64,000 bases of DNA from Halomonas sp. M20 (GCF_020622265.1 NZ_JACNMQ010000006.1:147732-211731), one strand, 5' to 3'. Counted from the first letter of the stretch, positions 25,823 through 37,840 are shown. Program-made: numbers and translations. Notes: a model not told the origin generated them from the letters alone.

Positions 25823-26232
25823 TGATCAGAGGTCACCAGTGTGGCCGACGCTAGTCAGTTCGAGAAGGTAGGGTTGCTGGAGCACTTATGCAAATTAGGA
25901 AACATCGGTTGCGGAAAGCATCTGAAAGATGAACATGGATACTATTTTATCTTAATCATCGACAGATACAGACGTAGATTAAAAGGTATAGACATAGGGG
26001 GGTGATAAAAAATGACCTTGTTTACACCTCTAGCCATGGTTAATCACCTTTCCTTCTACAATCAATTAATTGGAAACCCAAGACGACCATCGCTTCCGTT
26101 CGAGATCAGGATGATCGAGTCGATGGCCGTCAGGCAACCTAGAACGTGATGGGACGATAGTTTTGATGATTGCCGAATGATACACAAATGCCACGAGCGC
26201 CGCGCGTTACGAGACGAAGAGATGATTTAACG
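25823..26232. other. Gap at the core-genome edge
   Basis: About 410 bp between the remnants and the MFS gene. It is AT-rich around 25900-26080. A 45-codon frame at 26012-26149 has a G-rich stretch before its ATG, but its product has no features. I see no attachment site or tRNA. Confidence 0.4.
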
Positions 26233-27618
26233 TCAGGCGCCCTTGTGATCCTGGGGGGTGCCGAGCACTTGAGCCAATGCTTGAGTATCGAGGCACTGAC
26301 GGTCCACCTTGAGATAAGCAACACGCTCCTCGGGCACGACTAATACATCCTCGACGCCAGCCACGCCTGCAAAGCGGGCCATAAGAGTATCCAGGGCGTC
26401 ATCATGATGCGTCGAGTCCAGTGCCACCACTTCGCTGGACAGATGACGAGGCGCCGGCATCCTCCAGACGGTTGCCAGCCATATCAAAGCGAACCCGCTC
26501 GCCCCTAGAAACACCGCATCATAGCCAAAGCGCTGGGACAGCGCACCGCCTAGCACTCCCCCCAGGAAGGCCCCCAGAAACTGGCTAGTGGAATACACGC
26601 CCATGGCGGTTCCCTTGGCTCCCGCCGGTGCCAATTTGCTGATCATTGAAGGCAACGTCGCCTCAAGCAGATTGAAAGCGACAAAAAAGGCCCATAGCAA
26701 GGCGATCAATGTCCAGCGTTGATGACTCACCTCCCCGAGCAGCAGCAACACCAGCGCCATGCTGGCCACGGCACCGATGAAGACGGCACGCATGCGCCGG
26801 CGCTTTTCGGCAATGATCACCAAGGGCACCATGCCGATAAAGGCCAAGCCCATTACGGCTAGATAGACCCAGCCTTGCTGTGCAGCTTCGATGCCAACGT
26901 CGACCAGTCGAAATGGCACCGCCACGAACGCCGCCATCAAGATCAGATGCAAGGCAAAGATCGAGAAATCGAGACGCAATAGATCGCTGCGCGTTAGCGT
27001 ATTTCGCAGCTGACTACGATCCAGCCCCACGTCACGATGACGCGCCCGCCGCGGTGCCGCGGGTACCAGTCGCCACAACACCAGCAGACTCAGCAGGGCC
27101 AACCCGGCGGTAAACCAGAATACGCCCGTAAGTCCGAAAGAGGCCGCTATCAACGGACCAAGCACCATGGCCACCGCAAAAGCCACACCGATCGACAGAC
27201 CGATAGTCGCCATCGCGGCGGTGCGAATTTCTTCTCGGGTCTGGTCGGCAAGCAAGGCCATGATGGCACCGGCCACTGCGCCGCTGCCTTGCAGACAACG
27301 TCCCGCAATGACGCCGCCAATGGTTGTTGCCTCTGCAGCGACAATACTGCCCAAGGCAAACAGTACCAGCCCCCCCGCGATCACCCCCTTGCGCCCGATA
27401 CGATCGGACAGCAACCCGAAGGGAATCTGCAGTGCAGCCTGGGTTAGACCATAGATTCCCAATGCCAGCCCGACCAGTAGCGGCGTGGCGCCTGCCAGAT
27501 CGTCGGCATACAGCGCCAACACCGGAAGCACCATGAACAGTCCAAGCATGCGCGTGGCATATAGACTGGCCAAACCGACGATGGCTCGACGCTCGGTAGA
27601 AAGCAAACGAATGGTCAT
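26233..27618 (-). CDS. YajR-like MFS transporter with C-terminal ferredoxin-like domain
   Basis: A 461-aa major-facilitator protein with about 12 membrane segments and motif A GLLSDRIGRKGVI. The cytoplasmic tail of about 65 residues (DALDTLMARFAGVAGVEDVLV, RVAYLKVD) fits the YAM domain of YajR. The substrate is unknown. It is divergent from uvrA, an arrangement also seen in pseudomonads, so this gene marks the start of the core genome. Confidence 0.88.
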   Translation of the reverse strand: MTIRLLSTERRAIVGLASLYATRMLGLFMVLPVLALYADDLAGATPLLVGLALGIYGLTQAALQIPFGLLSDRIGRKGVIAGGLVLFALGSIVAAEATTIGGVIAGRCLQGSGAVAGAIMALLADQTREEIRTAAMATIGLSIGVAFAVAMVLGPLIAASFGLTGVFWFTAGLALLSLLVLWRLVPAAPRRARHRDVGLDRSQLRNTLTRSDLLRLDFSIFALHLILMAAFVAVPFRLVDVGIEAAQQGWVYLAVMGLAFIGMVPLVIIAEKRRRMRAVFIGAVASMALVLLLLGEVSHQRWTLIALLWAFFVAFNLLEATLPSMISKLAPAGAKGTAMGVYSTSQFLGAFLGGVLGGALSQRFGYDAVFLGASGFALIWLATVWRMPAPRHLSSEVVALDSTHHDDALDTLMARFAGVAGVEDVLVVPEERVAYLKVDRQCLDTQALAQVLGTPQDHKGA

Positions 27619-27755
27619 GAGTAAGTCGCATACTGAATGAAAAGCGGTTCGCTGGACCGTGCAGCACGATGAACGTTAAGCACGGCGAAAAAGGCCCAGC
27701 AGCAGATCCCGTATTCTACCGATACCACCGCTATTAGGAAAAGCACGACATCGTT

Positions 27756-27783
27756 TTGCCGCTTCATACGGGAAGCGTATAAT
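27756..27783 (+). promoter_or_regulatory. uvrA promoter
   Basis: TTGCCG (27756-27761) and TATAAT (27778-27783), with a 16-bp spacer, lie 27 nt before the uvrA ATG. No CTGT-N8-ACAG LexA box was found between the divergent genes. Confidence 0.6.
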
Positions 27784-27809
27784 CGAGCTTTTGCGCTGCC
27801 GAGGTGGTA

Positions 27810-30692
27810 ATGGACAAGATTCAGGTCAGGGGTGCACGCACTCACAACCTCAAGAACATCGATGTCGAACTGCCGCGGGACAAGTTGATCGTGGTTACCG
27901 GGCTATCCGGCTCCGGCAAGTCGTCGCTTGCTTTCGACACGCTCTACGCCGAGGGGCAACGCCGCTACGTCGAGTCGCTTTCCACCTATGCCCGCCAGTT
28001 CCTGTCGATGATGGAAAAGCCCGACATGGATCATATCGAAGGGCTCTCACCTGCAATTTCCATCGAACAGAAATCCACGTCTCATAACCCGCGCTCCACT
28101 GTCGGCACGATTACCGAAATCTACGATTATCTACGCCTGCTGTTCGCTCGCGCCGGTACACCACGCTGCCCACAGCATGGTACCGACCTGGAAGCCCAGA
28201 CCATCTCTCAGATGGTCGACCAGGTACTGGCCCTCCCCGAAGGCAGCAAGCTGATGCTCATGGCTCCTGTCGTCAAGGGTCGCAAGGGTGAGCATCTGCA
28301 ACTGATCAGCGAGCTTCGCGCTCAAGGGTTCGTGCGCGCCATGATCGATGGTCAGGTATTGGAACTCGACGACATTGCCCCTCTGGAAAAGAACAAGAAA
28401 CACGATATCAGCGTCGTAGTGGATCGTATCAAGGTCCGCGAAGACCTGCAGCAGCGTCTGGCCGAATCCTTCGAAACTGCCCTTAATCTGGCCGACGGCA
28501 TCGCTGTCGTGCACTTCATGGACGATGAGCAGGAAGACATCACTTTTTCGGCGCGCTTCGCCTGCCCGGTCTGCGGTTACTCCATCGCCGAGCTAGAGCC
28601 GAGGATGTTTTCCTTCAACAACCCGGCAGGCGCCTGCCCCACCTGCGACGGTCTTGGCGCGCAGCAGTTCTTCGATGCGGAAAAGCTGATCAGCCATCCC
28701 GAACTCTCCCTGGCTGAAGGGGCGATCAAGGGCTGGGATCGACGCAGCGTTTACTACTTCAATCAGCTGCAGGCACTAGCCGCGCATTACCGGTTCAAAC
28801 TGGAAACGCCCTGGAGCGACCTTGCACGTCATGAGCGCGATATCGTGCTCAACGGCAGCGGCGATGACGTCATCGCCTTCAGCTATGTCAACGACCGAGG
28901 GCGCAAGGTTACTCGCGAACACGCCTTCGAGGGTGTGCTGCCCAATATGCAGCGGCGCTATCGCGAGACTGAATCGAACATGGTGCGGGATGATCTCGCC
29001 AAGTATCTGGCCGTGCAGCCCTGCCCGACGTGTCAGGGCAGTCGACTACGAAAAGAGTCGCGCCATGTCTTCGTCGACGATTACACCCTGCCCCAGATGG
29101 TACGCCTGCCGATCGGGGAGGCCTGGGACTATTTCAAGTCATTGACGCTGCCTGGGCGTAAAGGCGAGATTGCTCTCAAGATCGTCAATGAGATCCATGC
29201 GCGCCTGGAGTTTCTGGTCAATGTCGGGCTCGATTATCTCAATCTGGAACGCAGCGCGGATACGCTTTCCGGTGGCGAAGCCCAGCGCATACGTCTGGCA
29301 AGTCAGATTGGCGCCGGGCTTGTCGGCGTCATGTATATCCTTGATGAGCCCTCCATCGGCCTTCATCAACGCGATAACGATCGCTTGCTCAAGACGCTTG
29401 TCCATCTGCGCGACCTGGGCAACACGGTCATCGTGGTCGAGCATGACGAAGACGCCATCCGCGCCGCGGATCATGTGCTGGATATCGGCCCCGGCGCTGG
29501 CGTGCATGGCGGCCGTGTCGTGGCCCAGGGCACACCGGACGATATCGAAAACAGCAAAGAGTCTCTTACCGGCCAGTATCTAGCAGGGTCACGGCGTATC
29601 GAGATTCCCCCTCATCGCATTCCTTGCAACCCTGAGAAGATGCTGCGTTTGAGCGGTGCCACCGGGAACAATCTGCAAGACGTTACCCTGGAGCTTCCCC
29701 TCGGCTTGTTCATTTGCGTGACAGGTGTCTCTGGGTCCGGGAAGTCGACCTTGATCAACTCGACCCTGATGCCGATTGCCGCCTGCGAGCTAAACCGTGC
29801 CACGACTCTTACACCGGCACCCTATAAAAAGATCGAGGGCCTCGATCAGCTCGACAAGATCATCGATATTGACCAGAGCCCCATCGGTCGCACGCCACGC
29901 TCCAACCCGGCTACCTACACCGGCATCTTTACGCCAATTCGTGAACTCTTTGCCGGCACTCAAGAAGCACGTTCGAGAGGTTACAAGCCGGGGCGTTTTT
30001 CCTTCAACGTAAAAGGTGGACGCTGTGAGGCTTGCCAGGGCGAGGGCATGATCAAGGTCGAGATGCACTTCTTGCCGGATATCTACGTTCCCTGCGATGT
30101 GTGCAAGGGCAAGCGCTACAATCGGGAAACGCTTGAGGTCAACTACAAGGACAGGAATATCCACGAAGTGCTGGAGATGACCGTAGAGGAGGCTCTGGAG
30201 TTCTTCAGCCCTGTTCCGGTAATTGCGCGGCGTCTACAGACCTTGATCGATGTCGGACTTTCCTATGTACGTCTTGGCCAGAGTGCCACGACGCTGTCCG
30301 GCGGCGAAGCGCAGCGAGTCAAGCTGGCCAGGGAACTTGCCAAGCGCGATACCGGCCAGACCCTGTATATTCTCGATGAGCCAACGACGGGGCTCCATTT
30401 CGAGGATATTCGCCAGTTGTTGACCGTGCTTCATCGCCTGCGCGATCACGGCAATACCATTATCGTCATCGAACACAATCTGGATGTCATCAAGACAGCC
30501 GACTGGGTGACAGATCTGGGCCCAGAAGGAGGCTCCGGAGGTGGGCGCATTATCGCCGAGGGCACGCCAGAGCAGGTCGCCAACATGGAGGAATCCCATA
30601 CCGGCCGTTTCCTCAAGCCGCTGCTGAAGCGCAAGTCAGACGGCAAGGGCAGCAAGTCACGGGCAAAGGACATTGCCGTCAGCAACGCTTGA
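27810..30692 (+). CDS. uvrA: Excinuclease ABC subunit UvrA
   Basis: A 960-aa damage-recognition ATPase of nucleotide excision repair. Both ABC modules are complete: Walker [10 protein letters not shown] and GVSGSGKST, signatures [11 protein letters not shown] and [11 protein letters not shown], and Walker [12 protein letters not shown] and [11 protein letters not shown]. The zinc modules CPVCGYS...CPTCDG and CEACQGEG...CDVCKG are intact. The ATG at 27810 is chosen because GAGG sits 5 nt upstream; a GTG at 27804 would overlap that site. Confidence 0.98.
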   Translation: MDKIQVRGARTHNLKNIDVELPRDKLIVVTGLSGSGKSSLAFDTLYAEGQRRYVESLSTYARQFLSMMEKPDMDHIEGLSPAISIEQKSTSHNPRSTVGTITEIYDYLRLLFARAGTPRCPQHGTDLEAQTISQMVDQVLALPEGSKLMLMAPVVKGRKGEHLQLISELRAQGFVRAMIDGQVLELDDIAPLEKNKKHDISVVVDRIKVREDLQQRLAESFETALNLADGIAVVHFMDDEQEDITFSARFACPVCGYSIAELEPRMFSFNNPAGACPTCDGLGAQQFFDAEKLISHPELSLAEGAIKGWDRRSVYYFNQLQALAAHYRFKLETPWSDLARHERDIVLNGSGDDVIAFSYVNDRGRKVTREHAFEGVLPNMQRRYRETESNMVRDDLAKYLAVQPCPTCQGSRLRKESRHVFVDDYTLPQMVRLPIGEAWDYFKSLTLPGRKGEIALKIVNEIHARLEFLVNVGLDYLNLERSADTLSGGEAQRIRLASQIGAGLVGVMYILDEPSIGLHQRDNDRLLKTLVHLRDLGNTVIVVEHDEDAIRAADHVLDIGPGAGVHGGRVVAQGTPDDIENSKESLTGQYLAGSRRIEIPPHRIPCNPEKMLRLSGATGNNLQDVTLELPLGLFICVTGVSGSGKSTLINSTLMPIAACELNRATTLTPAPYKKIEGLDQLDKIIDIDQSPIGRTPRSNPATYTGIFTPIRELFAGTQEARSRGYKPGRFSFNVKGGRCEACQGEGMIKVEMHFLPDIYVPCDVCKGKRYNRETLEVNYKDRNIHEVLEMTVEEALEFFSPVPVIARRLQTLIDVGLSYVRLGQSATTLSGGEAQRVKLARELAKRDTGQTLYILDEPTTGLHFEDIRQLLTVLHRLRDHGNTIIVIEHNLDVIKTADWVTDLGPEGGSGGGRIIAEGTPEQVANMEESHTGRFLKPLLKRKSDGKGSKSRAKDIAVSNA

Positions 30693-30781
30693 CACGTTCT
30701 CTTAGCATGAATGGGCCGGTCAAGCATCCGGCCCTGCATTCGCCAGTTTCACCGGGGCATAGCGGCAATGCCCCATAACAA

Positions 30782-30812
30782 GAAAACCGGCCCTGGTGGG
30801 CCGGTTTTTATA
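30782..30812. terminator. Bidirectional terminator between uvrA and rplQ
   Basis: A hairpin with arms AAAACCGGCCC and GGGCCGGTTTT and a 4-nt loop, with A and T runs on both sides, can stop transcription from uvrA (+) and rplQ (-). A second stem GGGGCAT/ATGCCCC lies just before it at 30753-30774. Confidence 0.9.
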
Positions 30813-30844
30813 CTGCTTCGCTGAACATCAAGTGTTCGAAAAGC

Positions 30845-31231
30845 TCACTCTTCGCCGGCTGCCTCGTCGGCCACAGGGCGATCGACCAGTTCGACAAACG
30901 CCATGGGCGCATTGTCACCGGTACGAAAGCCACACTTGAGAATGCGAACATAGCCACCGGGACGATTGGCATAACGTGGGCCCAGCTCGTTGAAGAGCTT
31001 ACCCACCGCTTCCTTGGAAAGCGTACGGCTGAATGCCAAGCGCCTGTTGGCGACACTGTCTTGCTTGGACAAGGTGATCAGCGGCTCAATATGACGCCGC
31101 AGTTCCTTGGCCTTGGGCAGAGTCGTCTTGATGACCTCATGCTCGACCAGCGAGACACACATGTTCTTGAACATGGCCTGGCGGTGCGAGCTGGTACGAT
31201 TCAGATGACGACCACTCTTACGATGACGCAT
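30845..31231 (-). CDS. rplQ: 50S ribosomal protein L17
   Basis: A 128-aa L17 ([20 protein letters not shown]), the last gene of the alpha operon, 39 nt after rpoA. It has full family length, with the typical acidic C-terminal tail VADEAAGEE. The terminator at 30782-30812 follows. Confidence 0.97.
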   Translation of the reverse strand: MRHRKSGRHLNRTSSHRQAMFKNMCVSLVEHEVIKTTLPKAKELRRHIEPLITLSKQDSVANRRLAFSRTLSKEAVGKLFNELGPRYANRPGGYVRILKCGFRTGDNAPMAFVELVDRPVADEAAGEE

Positions 31232-31270
31232 GGTTGCAATTCCTTACCAAACGGGGACTCGAGTCGGCGC

Positions 31271-32269
31271 TCACGCGGAAGCCTTGTCGTCCTTCAAGCT
31301 AGAAGGGGGCCAGTTCTCCAGCCGCATGCCAAGTGACAAGCCACGAGCTGCCAACACGTCCTTGATTTCATTCAGGGACTTCTTGCCGAGGTTGGGTGTC
31401 TTCAACAGCTCCACCTCGGTACGCTGAATCAGATCGCCGATGTAATAGATGTTCTCGGCCTTGAGACAGTTGGCACTGCGAACCGTCAGCTCGAGGTCAT
31501 CCACGGGGCGTAGCAGAATGGGGTCGACATGATCCTCTTCCACTTCGCTTTCCTGTTCTTTATCGACTTCCAGATCGACGAATGCCCCCAGTTGCTCTTG
31601 AAGGATCGTAGCACTGCGCCGAATCGCTTCTTCGGGCTCCAGGGTACCATCGGTCTCGAGATCGATAATCAATTTGTCGAGATCGGTACGTTGCTCGACA
31701 CGTGCAGCTTCGACCGAATAAGACACGCGACGCACCGGGCTGAAAGTGGCATCCAGCTGTAGACGCCCGATGGTGCGAGCCTCGTCATCAGCTTCAGCAC
31801 GCACATCCGCAGGCTCGTATCCACGACCCCGTGCAATCCTGAGCTGCATCTTGAGCTCAGCGCCCTCATTGATATGTGCGATCACATGATCGGGATTGAC
31901 GATATCCACATCGTGATCGGTCGCGATATCACCGGCCGTTACGATGCCAGGCCCTTGCTTGTTCAAGGACAATGTAGCCTCATCGCGACTATGCATCTTG
32001 ATCGACACGTCCTTGAGGTTCAGGAGAATTTCGATGACATCTTCCTGAACACCTTCGATGGCGCTGTATTCGTGATCGACACCCGCAATTTCGACTTCCA
32101 CCACGGCACAACCGGGCATGGAAGACAGCAAAATGCGACGCAGGGCGTTACCCAGAGTGTGGCCAAAACCACGCTCGAAAGGCTCGAGCACGATTTTAGC
32201 GTGGTGTGCATTGATCTCTTCGACCTTGATATCCCGCGGACGAAGAAATTCTGTTACTGAACGCTGCAT
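31271..32269 (-). CDS. rpoA: RNA polymerase subunit alpha
   Basis: A 332-aa alpha subunit. The N-terminal dimerisation domain ([24 protein letters not shown] segment [20 protein letters not shown], positions about 30-49) is followed by a linker and the C-terminal domain with [17 protein letters not shown], which contacts UP elements and activators. The ATG at 32269 (MQRSVTEFL) is the family start; the frame is open for 27 more codons upstream. It lies between rpsD and rplQ. Confidence 0.98.
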   Translation of the reverse strand: MQRSVTEFLRPRDIKVEEINAHHAKIVLEPFERGFGHTLGNALRRILLSSMPGCAVVEVEIAGVDHEYSAIEGVQEDVIEILLNLKDVSIKMHSRDEATLSLNKQGPGIVTAGDIATDHDVDIVNPDHVIAHINEGAELKMQLRIARGRGYEPADVRAEADDEARTIGRLQLDATFSPVRRVSYSVEAARVEQRTDLDKLIIDLETDGTLEPEEAIRRSATILQEQLGAFVDLEVDKEQESEVEEDHVDPILLRPVDDLELTVRSANCLKAENIYYIGDLIQRTEVELLKTPNLGKKSLNEIKDVLAARGLSLGMRLENWPPSSLKDDKASA

Positions 32270-32360
32270 ATGAACACCTTTCAGGCTGCCAAACGGATAC
32301 TCGGTACTCGGTTGCCGAACCTGATGGTTCAGGCTCGGCTTCAAACACAAACAAATGAGT

Positions 32361-32981
32361 TTACTTCGAGTACAGCTCGACGATCAGATTTTCGTTGATG
32401 TCGGCAGACAAGTCGCCGCGTTCCGGGACAGCCTTGAAAGTGCCTTCCATCTTCTTGGAGTCGACATCGATCCAGGTCACATCACCGCGCTGGCCAGCCA
32501 GCTGCAGGGCGTGTTGAATCCGTGCCTGATTCTTTGACTTTTCACGAACCGCGACGACATCGCCAGGCTTGACCTGATAAGAGGCAATATTGACGCGCTT
32601 GCCGTTCACCGTGATCGCCTTGTGGCTGACCAACTGACGTGCTTCTGAGCGAGTTGATCCAAAGCCCATGCGATAGACGACATTGTCTAGCCGGGATTCA
32701 AGCAACTGAAGCAGCAACTCGCCGGTCGCCCCTTTCATGCGGGCGGCTTCTTTATAGTAGTTGCGGAACTGTTTCTCGAGTACGCCATAAATGCGTCGTA
32801 CTTTCTGCTTCTCGCGAAGCTGCAAGCCGTAGTCGGAAAGACGTTGACGGCGCTGGCCATGCACACCCGGAATCTGTTCGGATTTGCATTTTTTCTCGAA
32901 AGGAGTGACACCGCTCTTCAAGAAGAGATCGGTACCCTCGCGACGAGACAATTTGCACTTCGGTCCAATATAACGTGCCAT
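32361..32981 (-). CDS. rpsD: 30S ribosomal protein S4
   Basis: A 206-aa S4 of the zinc-free gammaproteobacterial type ([20 protein letters not shown]), with the S4 RNA-binding motif [20 protein letters not shown]. In E. coli S4 represses the alpha operon by binding the rpsM leader; the 125-nt rpmJ-rpsM gap here could hold such a leader. Confidence 0.98.
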   Translation of the reverse strand: MARYIGPKCKLSRREGTDLFLKSGVTPFEKKCKSEQIPGVHGQRRQRLSDYGLQLREKQKVRRIYGVLEKQFRNYYKEAARMKGATGELLLQLLESRLDNVVYRMGFGSTRSEARQLVSHKAITVNGKRVNIASYQVKPGDVVAVREKSKNQARIQHALQLAGQRGDVTWIDVDSKKMEGTFKAVPERGDLSADINENLIVELYSK

Positions 32982-32993
32982 GAGTCTCTCTCC

Positions 32994-33380
32994 TTAAACG
33001 CGGCGTTTCTTCGGCGGACGGCAGCCATTGTGGGGAACGGGCGTCGCGTCGGTGATGCTTTGCACGCGGAAACCGGCGGCATTCAATGCACGCACGGCAG
33101 ACTCACGGCCAGGACCTGGGCCCTTGACCAGTACGTCAACGTTTTTCACACCATACTCGGCTGCAGCAGTTGCTGCACGTTCGCTTGCCACTTGAGCAGC
33201 GAACGGGGTGCTCTTGCGAGAACCACGAAAACCCGAACCACCGGAAGTCGCCCATGAAAGAGCATTCCCTTGGCGGTCTGTGATCGTCACGATCGTGTTG
33301 TTAAAAGAGGCATGGATATGCGCAATCGCATCCACAACCTGCTTTTTAACCTTCTTGCGGTTACTGCGCGGGTTAGCCAT
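32994..33380 (-). CDS. rpsK: 30S ribosomal protein S11
   Basis: A 128-aa S11 with the conserved [15 protein letters not shown] and the basic end [13 protein letters not shown]. It lies 39 nt after rpsM and 12 nt before rpsD in the alpha operon. Confidence 0.98.
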   Translation of the reverse strand: MANPRSNRKKVKKQVVDAIAHIHASFNNTIVTITDRQGNALSWATSGGSGFRGSRKSTPFAAQVASERAATAAAEYGVKNVDVLVKGPGPGRESAVRALNAAGFRVQSITDATPVPHNGCRPPKKRRV

Positions 33381-33419
33381 GTTGATGTTTCTTCCTGTCT
33401 AAACGCCAGAACATGCGTG

Positions 33420-33776
33420 TTATTTGCGAATCGGCTTACGCGGACCTTTACGGGTACGCGCGTTGGTCTTGGTGCGCTGTCCACGCAACGGAAGACCACG
33501 GCGATGACGCAGACCTCGATAACAACCCAGGTCCATGAGACGCTTGATATTCAGCGTGACATCACGGCGAAGGTCGCCTTCAACGGTATATTTGCCAACT
33601 TCAGTCCGTAGAGTATCCAGCTGTTCAGCAGATAGCTCTTGGATCTTGAGGTTCGGCGTTATGCCGGCTGCTGCACAAACTGCTTGTGCACGCGTACGGC
33701 CAATCCCGAAGATATAGGTCAGCGAGATCGCCGCATGCTTGTTGTCCGGGATATTGACGCCTGCAATACGGGCCAT
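33420..33776 (-). CDS. rpsM: 30S ribosomal protein S13
   Basis: A 118-aa S13 ([15 protein letters not shown]) with the conserved [20 protein letters not shown]. The start at 33776 is the family start; the open frame extends 26 codons further. It is the first alpha-operon gene after rpmJ. Confidence 0.98.
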   Translation of the reverse strand: MARIAGVNIPDNKHAAISLTYIFGIGRTRAQAVCAAAGITPNLKIQELSAEQLDTLRTEVGKYTVEGDLRRDVTLNIKRLMDLGCYRGLRHRRGLPLRGQRTKTNARTRKGPRKPIRK

Positions 33777-33901
33777 CAGCTTACTCCGAAATTTGAGCGG
33801 CTTGCTCGGTTTATCATCTACAAAAGGCGCAATAGCATACCCTTTCGCCCGCATAAGAGCAACAGGGTATGCCTACACCCGCATTCATTCAGCGCAGGAT
33901 T

Positions 33902-34015
33902 TCAACCCTGACGCTGCTTGTGCCGCGGTTCGATGCAGATGACGCGAACTGCGCCATTACGCCGAATGATCTTGCAATTACGACACATCTTCTTGACGGA
34001 AGCTCGAACCTTCAT
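33902..34015 (-). CDS. rpmJ: 50S ribosomal protein L36, zinc-binding form
   Basis: A 37-aa L36 ([20 protein letters not shown]), with C11, C14, C27 and the His in EPRHKQRQG as the zinc site. This is the C+ form. It follows secY by 30 nt and closes the spc operon. Confidence 0.95.
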   Translation of the reverse strand: MKVRASVKKMCRNCKIIRRNGAVRVICIEPRHKQRQG

Positions 34016-34045
34016 CGTTCTCTCCATTACACGGTGGCATGCGCC

Positions 34046-35377
34046 TTAGCGCATCAGACCGCCGCTGCCATAGCCTTTCAGGTTAGACTTCTTCATCACC
34101 GACTCATACTGATTCGACATCAGATGCGATTGCACTTGCGCCATGAAATCCATGATCACTACCACCACGATCAGCAAGGAGGTGCCGCCGAAGAAAAAGG
34201 GCACGTTCCAGGCAATAATCAAGAACTGAGGCATCAAGGAAACTGCGGTGATATACAGGGCACCGAACAAGGTCAAACGCGTCATGACCTTATCGATATA
34301 GCGAGCAGTCTGCTCGCCGGGGCGGATACCCGGAAGGAAAGCACCCGACTTCTTGAGGTTGTCGGCCACGTCCTTAGGATTGAAAACCAGCGCTGTATAA
34401 AAGAAGCAGAAGAATACCACCGCAGCAGCGAAAAGCAAGATGTATAACGGCTGCCCTGGCCCCAAGGACTGAGACGCCGCCTGTAGCCATTCAAAGCCTT
34501 CGGCGGAGCCCACCCACTGGCCGATCGAGGCCGGAAACAGCAGGATACTCGAGGCAAAGATTGCCGGGATGACACCCGCCATATTGACCTTGAGCGGCAA
34601 ATAACTGCTTTGGCCAGCATACATCTTGTTGCCGACTTGGCGCCGAGGATAATTCACCGTGATACGGCGTTGGCCGCGCTCGATGAACACCACGAACGCC
34701 ACGGTGGCAATCGCTAATGCGGTTAGCGCCAAGAGAGGCAACACATTCCAGGCACCATCATTGCGTGCCAGTTCGAAAGATTGCCCAATGGCACCGGGGA
34801 GCCCTGCGACAATACCGGCGAAGATAAGCAACGAGATACCATTGCCGATCCCTTTTTCGGTAATCTGCTCACCCAACCACATGAGAAATACCGCACCGGC
34901 GACAAAGGATACGATCGCGGTGAAGTAAAAACTGAAGTCGCTGGTATAAGTAACGCCCTGCCCGACCAGACCGACTGCCATCCCGGTGGCCTGAATTAAC
35001 GCCAGTACGACTGTGCCATAGCGCGTGTACTGACTGATTTTCCGGCGACCGGCCTCGCCTTCCTTCTTCAGCTGCTCTAGCTGAGGCGACGTTGCTGTCA
35101 GAAGCTGCATGATGATCGAGGCGGAGATGTAGGGCATGATGCCCAACGCAAGGATGCTCATGCGCTCCAGCGCACCACCCGAGAACATGTTGAACAGGCT
35201 CAGGATAGTGCCCTGGTTTTCTCTGAACAGCGCAGCAAGCTGATCAGGATTGATGCCGGGAACAGGGATATGGGCACCGATCCGGTACACCACGATGGCA
35301 ATGAACACGAAACGTAGCCGCGCCCAGAGTTCGCTCAAACCACTTCCCGTTGCCGGCATGTTTCCCGATTTAGCCAT
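34046..35377 (-). CDS. secY: Protein translocase subunit SecY
   Basis: A 443-aa channel protein of the Sec translocon, with ten hydrophobic segments. It shows [29 protein letters not shown] and the lateral-gate and cytoplasmic-loop residues such as [20 protein letters not shown]. It partners with SecE (60837-61205). It begins directly at the rplO stop. Confidence 0.98.
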   Translation of the reverse strand: MAKSGNMPATGSGLSELWARLRFVFIAIVVYRIGAHIPVPGINPDQLAALFRENQGTILSLFNMFSGGALERMSILALGIMPYISASIIMQLLTATSPQLEQLKKEGEAGRRKISQYTRYGTVVLALIQATGMAVGLVGQGVTYTSDFSFYFTAIVSFVAGAVFLMWLGEQITEKGIGNGISLLIFAGIVAGLPGAIGQSFELARNDGAWNVLPLLALTALAIATVAFVVFIERGQRRITVNYPRRQVGNKMYAGQSSYLPLKVNMAGVIPAIFASSILLFPASIGQWVGSAEGFEWLQAASQSLGPGQPLYILLFAAAVVFFCFFYTALVFNPKDVADNLKKSGAFLPGIRPGEQTARYIDKVMTRLTLFGALYITAVSLMPQFLIIAWNVPFFFGGTSLLIVVVVIMDFMAQVQSHLMSNQYESVMKKSNLKGYGSGGLMR

Positions 35378-35812
35378 TTAGTCCTCGACCTTGCCACCGG
35401 CGGCTTCGATAGCGCTTCGGGCACCCTTGGTGACCCTGAGACCGCGTACGGTAACCGCCTTGTTCAGTTCGCCAGACAGAATGACCTTTGCATACCGTGT
35501 GGCATCCTTGAGCACGTTGGCTTTTTTCAGCGCAGCCAGATCGGCAACCTCACCGTCTACCTTGCCGAGTTCCGCCAGACGCACTTCTTCAGATACCAAG
35601 GACTTGGCAGAGGTGAAGCCATACTTTGGCAGACGCCGCTGCAAAGGCATCTGACCGCCTTCAAAACCGGGCTTCACGCTACCGCCAGACCGGGATTTGA
35701 GGCCTTTATGACCACGACCACCTGTCTTGCCCAAGCCGGAACCGATACCGCGTCCCACACGCTTGGCAGCAGATTTCGAGCCCGGTGCCGGGCTCAGACT
35801 ATTGAGTTTCAT
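35378..35812 (-). CDS. rplO: 50S ribosomal protein L15
   Basis: A 144-aa L15 with the Gly/Lys-rich N-terminus ([18 protein letters not shown]) and [15 protein letters not shown]. It lies 3 nt after rpmD and abuts secY. Confidence 0.98.
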   Translation of the reverse strand: MKLNSLSPAPGSKSAAKRVGRGIGSGLGKTGGRGHKGLKSRSGGSVKPGFEGGQMPLQRRLPKYGFTSAKSLVSEEVRLAELGKVDGEVADLAALKKANVLKDATRYAKVILSGELNKAVTVRGLRVTKGARSAIEAAGGKVED

Positions 35813-35815
35813 GGA

Positions 35816-35998
35816 TTACTCTCCCTCAACACGCACAAGGTAATTCACCTTGTTGACCATGCCGCGTACGGCAGGGGTGTCTTCCAACTCGACCGTATGA
35901 CCGATACGACGCAGCCCAAGCCCCTTCATTGTGGACTTGTGCTTTTCCAACACGCCGATGGTACTACGCATCTGAGTAACTTTGATCGAAGCTGCCAT
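35816..35998 (-). CDS. rpmD: 50S ribosomal protein L30
   Basis: A 60-aa L30 ([20 protein letters not shown]). The ATG at 35998 is the family start; the longer open frame runs into rpsE. It follows rpsE by 7 nt. Confidence 0.97.
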   Translation of the reverse strand: MAASIKVTQMRSTIGVLEKHKSTMKGLGLRRIGHTVELEDTPAVRGMVNKVNYLVRVEGE

Positions 35999-36005
35999 GA
36001 TTGCC

Positions 36006-36506
36006 TTACCCCGCGATCTCTTCGACGGACAAGCCACGCTTGGCGGCGATGTCATCCGGAGCCTGCATGGCGGAAAGACCATTGATGGTCGCTCGCACCA
36101 CGTTTACCGGGTTGGTGGAACCGTAACACTTGGCCAAGACGTCATGAACGCCAGCCAGTTCGAGTACGGAGCGCATGGCACCGCCAGCAATGATCCCGGT
36201 ACCTTCGGAAGCAGGCTGCATGTACACCTTGGAGGCACCGTGACGGGCCTTTACCGGGTACTGTAGCGTGCTGCCACTCAGACTAACCTTGACCATATTG
36301 CGACGTGCCTGATCCATGGCCTTCTGAATCGCGACTGGCACTTCACGCGCCTTGCCACGACCGAAACCCACACGACCATTGCCATCGCCAACGACAGTCA
36401 GAGCGGTGAAACCGAAGATCCGGCCACCCTTGACCACCTTGGCAACGCGATTGACCTGCACGAGTTTCTCTTGCAAATCACCGCTTTGCTGTTCGTTCTT
36501 CGCCAT
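36006..36506 (-). CDS. rpsE: 30S ribosomal protein S5
   Basis: A 166-aa S5 with the N-terminal double-stranded RNA-binding domain ([20 protein letters not shown]) and the [20 protein letters not shown] segment, where spectinomycin-resistance changes occur in other bacteria; nothing unusual is seen here. Confidence 0.98.
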   Translation of the reverse strand: MAKNEQQSGDLQEKLVQVNRVAKVVKGGRIFGFTALTVVGDGNGRVGFGRGKAREVPVAIQKAMDQARRNMVKVSLSGSTLQYPVKARHGASKVYMQPASEGTGIIAGGAMRSVLELAGVHDVLAKCYGSTNPVNVVRATINGLSAMQAPDDIAAKRGLSVEEIAG

Positions 36507-36517
36507 CGTAAAACCCT

Positions 36518-36868
36518 TTAGAATTCCAGGCCGCCTTCACGTGCGGCGTCCGCCAGGGCCTTGACTCGACCGTGGTACTTGAACCCGGCGCGGTCGAAGG
36601 CAACTTGTTTGATGCCCGCTTCCTTGGCGCGTTCGGCAATCAGTGCACCCACTTTGGCTGCAGCATCCGCATTGCCAGTACCGCCCTCACGCAGTGTCTT
36701 GTCCAGCGTAGAAGCACTAGCCAGGACTTTATCACCTTGAGGCGAAATCACCTGCGCGTAGATATGACGCGGGGTACGGTTGACACACAGGCGGTACACG
36801 CCCTGCTCGCGGATTTTGGCGCGAGCGCGGCGGGCACGACGGAGACGAGATTCTTTCTTCGCGTTCAT
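36518..36868 (-). CDS. rplR: 50S ribosomal protein L18
   Basis: A 116-aa L18, a 5S rRNA-binding protein, with the basic N-terminus [20 protein letters not shown] and [20 protein letters not shown]. Together with L5 it forms the 5S particle. Confidence 0.98.
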   Translation of the reverse strand: MNAKKESRLRRARRARAKIREQGVYRLCVNRTPRHIYAQVISPQGDKVLASASTLDKTLREGGTGNADAAAKVGALIAERAKEAGIKQVAFDRAGFKYHGRVKALADAAREGGLEF

Positions 36869-36877
36869 AACCCTGCC

Positions 36878-37408
36878 TTACTTCTTCTTGGCTTCTTTAC
36901 GACGGACCTGTTCGTCGCTATACCGAACACCTTTACCCTTGTAGGGCTCGGGTGGACGGAAAGCGCGAATCTCCGCGGCGACCTGACCGAGTTGCTGCTT
37001 ATCGGAACTTTTCAGCACGATAACGGTGTTCTTCGGTGTTTCCACCGATACATTTTCAGGCAGCGTGTACTCGACCGGGTGAGAGAAACCCAATGTCAAG
37101 TTTAGCGTCTTGCCATTTGCCTGGGCACGATAGCCGACGCCGTTGATTTCAAGGGACTTGGTAAAACCCTCGGACACACCAGTCACCATATTCTGAACCA
37201 GTGCGCGAGTAGTGCCGGCCATTGCCCAACTCTTGGCTTTCTCGCTTGGATTGAAGGTCAGCTGGCCATCTTCCTGACCGATCACCACATCGGGATGAAC
37301 GGTCATACCAAGCGTGCCCTGGCCACCTTTGACGGTGAACTGGTCGCCGTCGAGCTTGGTCTCGACGCCACTGGGCAATTTAACTGGATACTTGGCTATG
37401 CGGGACAT
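36878..37408 (-). CDS. rplF: 50S ribosomal protein L6
   Basis: A 176-aa L6 with two alpha/beta repeats, [20 protein letters not shown] and the C-terminal [20 protein letters not shown]. It lies 9 nt after rpsH and 9 nt before rplR. Confidence 0.98.
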   Translation of the reverse strand: MSRIAKYPVKLPSGVETKLDGDQFTVKGGQGTLGMTVHPDVVIGQEDGQLTFNPSEKAKSWAMAGTTRALVQNMVTGVSEGFTKSLEINGVGYRAQANGKTLNLTLGFSHPVEYTLPENVSVETPKNTVIVLKSSDKQQLGQVAAEIRAFRPPEPYKGKGVRYSDEQVRRKEAKKK

Positions 37409-37417
37409 TCGTCACTC

Positions 37418-37810
37418 CTAGAATACGGTGCAGATGACTTCGCCGCCAACGCCAGCATGACGTGCCGCCCGATCGGTCATCACGCCCTGGGAGGTGGTTA
37501 CGATCGCAACACCTAAGCCATCCGCGACTTTCGGCAGCTCGCCCTTGCCTTTATAAATGCGCAGGGACGGCTTGGAAACTCGTTGAATGTGCTCGATGAC
37601 CGGCTTACCTTCAAAATACTTGAGGGTGACGGACAACTCCGGCTTGACGCCTTCAGCGACTGCAAAGTCGTTGATATAGCCTTCTTGCTTCAGTACGCGG
37701 GCCACTTCCACCTTGAGCTTGGAAGACGGCATGGTGACCGCTTCCTTTGTGGCCATCTGCGCGTTACGGATACGCGTAAACATATCCGCCAACGTATCTT
37801 GCATACTCAT
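37418..37810 (-). CDS. rpsH: 30S ribosomal protein S8
   Basis: A 130-aa S8 ([20 protein letters not shown]) with the C-terminal [19 protein letters not shown] motif seen as [20 protein letters not shown]. In E. coli S8 represses the spc operon at rplE; the site is not obvious by eye here. Confidence 0.98.
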   Translation of the reverse strand: MSMQDTLADMFTRIRNAQMATKEAVTMPSSKLKVEVARVLKQEGYINDFAVAEGVKPELSVTLKYFEGKPVIEHIQRVSKPSLRIYKGKGELPKVADGLGVAIVTTSQGVMTDRAARHAGVGGEVICTVF

Positions 37811-37840
37811 TACGTTACGCTCCTGATTCTCGACGTGGCG

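Noticed and set aside
26012..26149. 45-codon ORF with a G-rich stretch upstream
   Set aside because: No hydrophobic, motif or family features; expected by chance in an AT-rich gap.
27619..27809. LexA box upstream of uvrA
   Set aside because: No CTGT-N8-ACAG or close variant is seen, although uvrA is SOS-controlled in E. coli.
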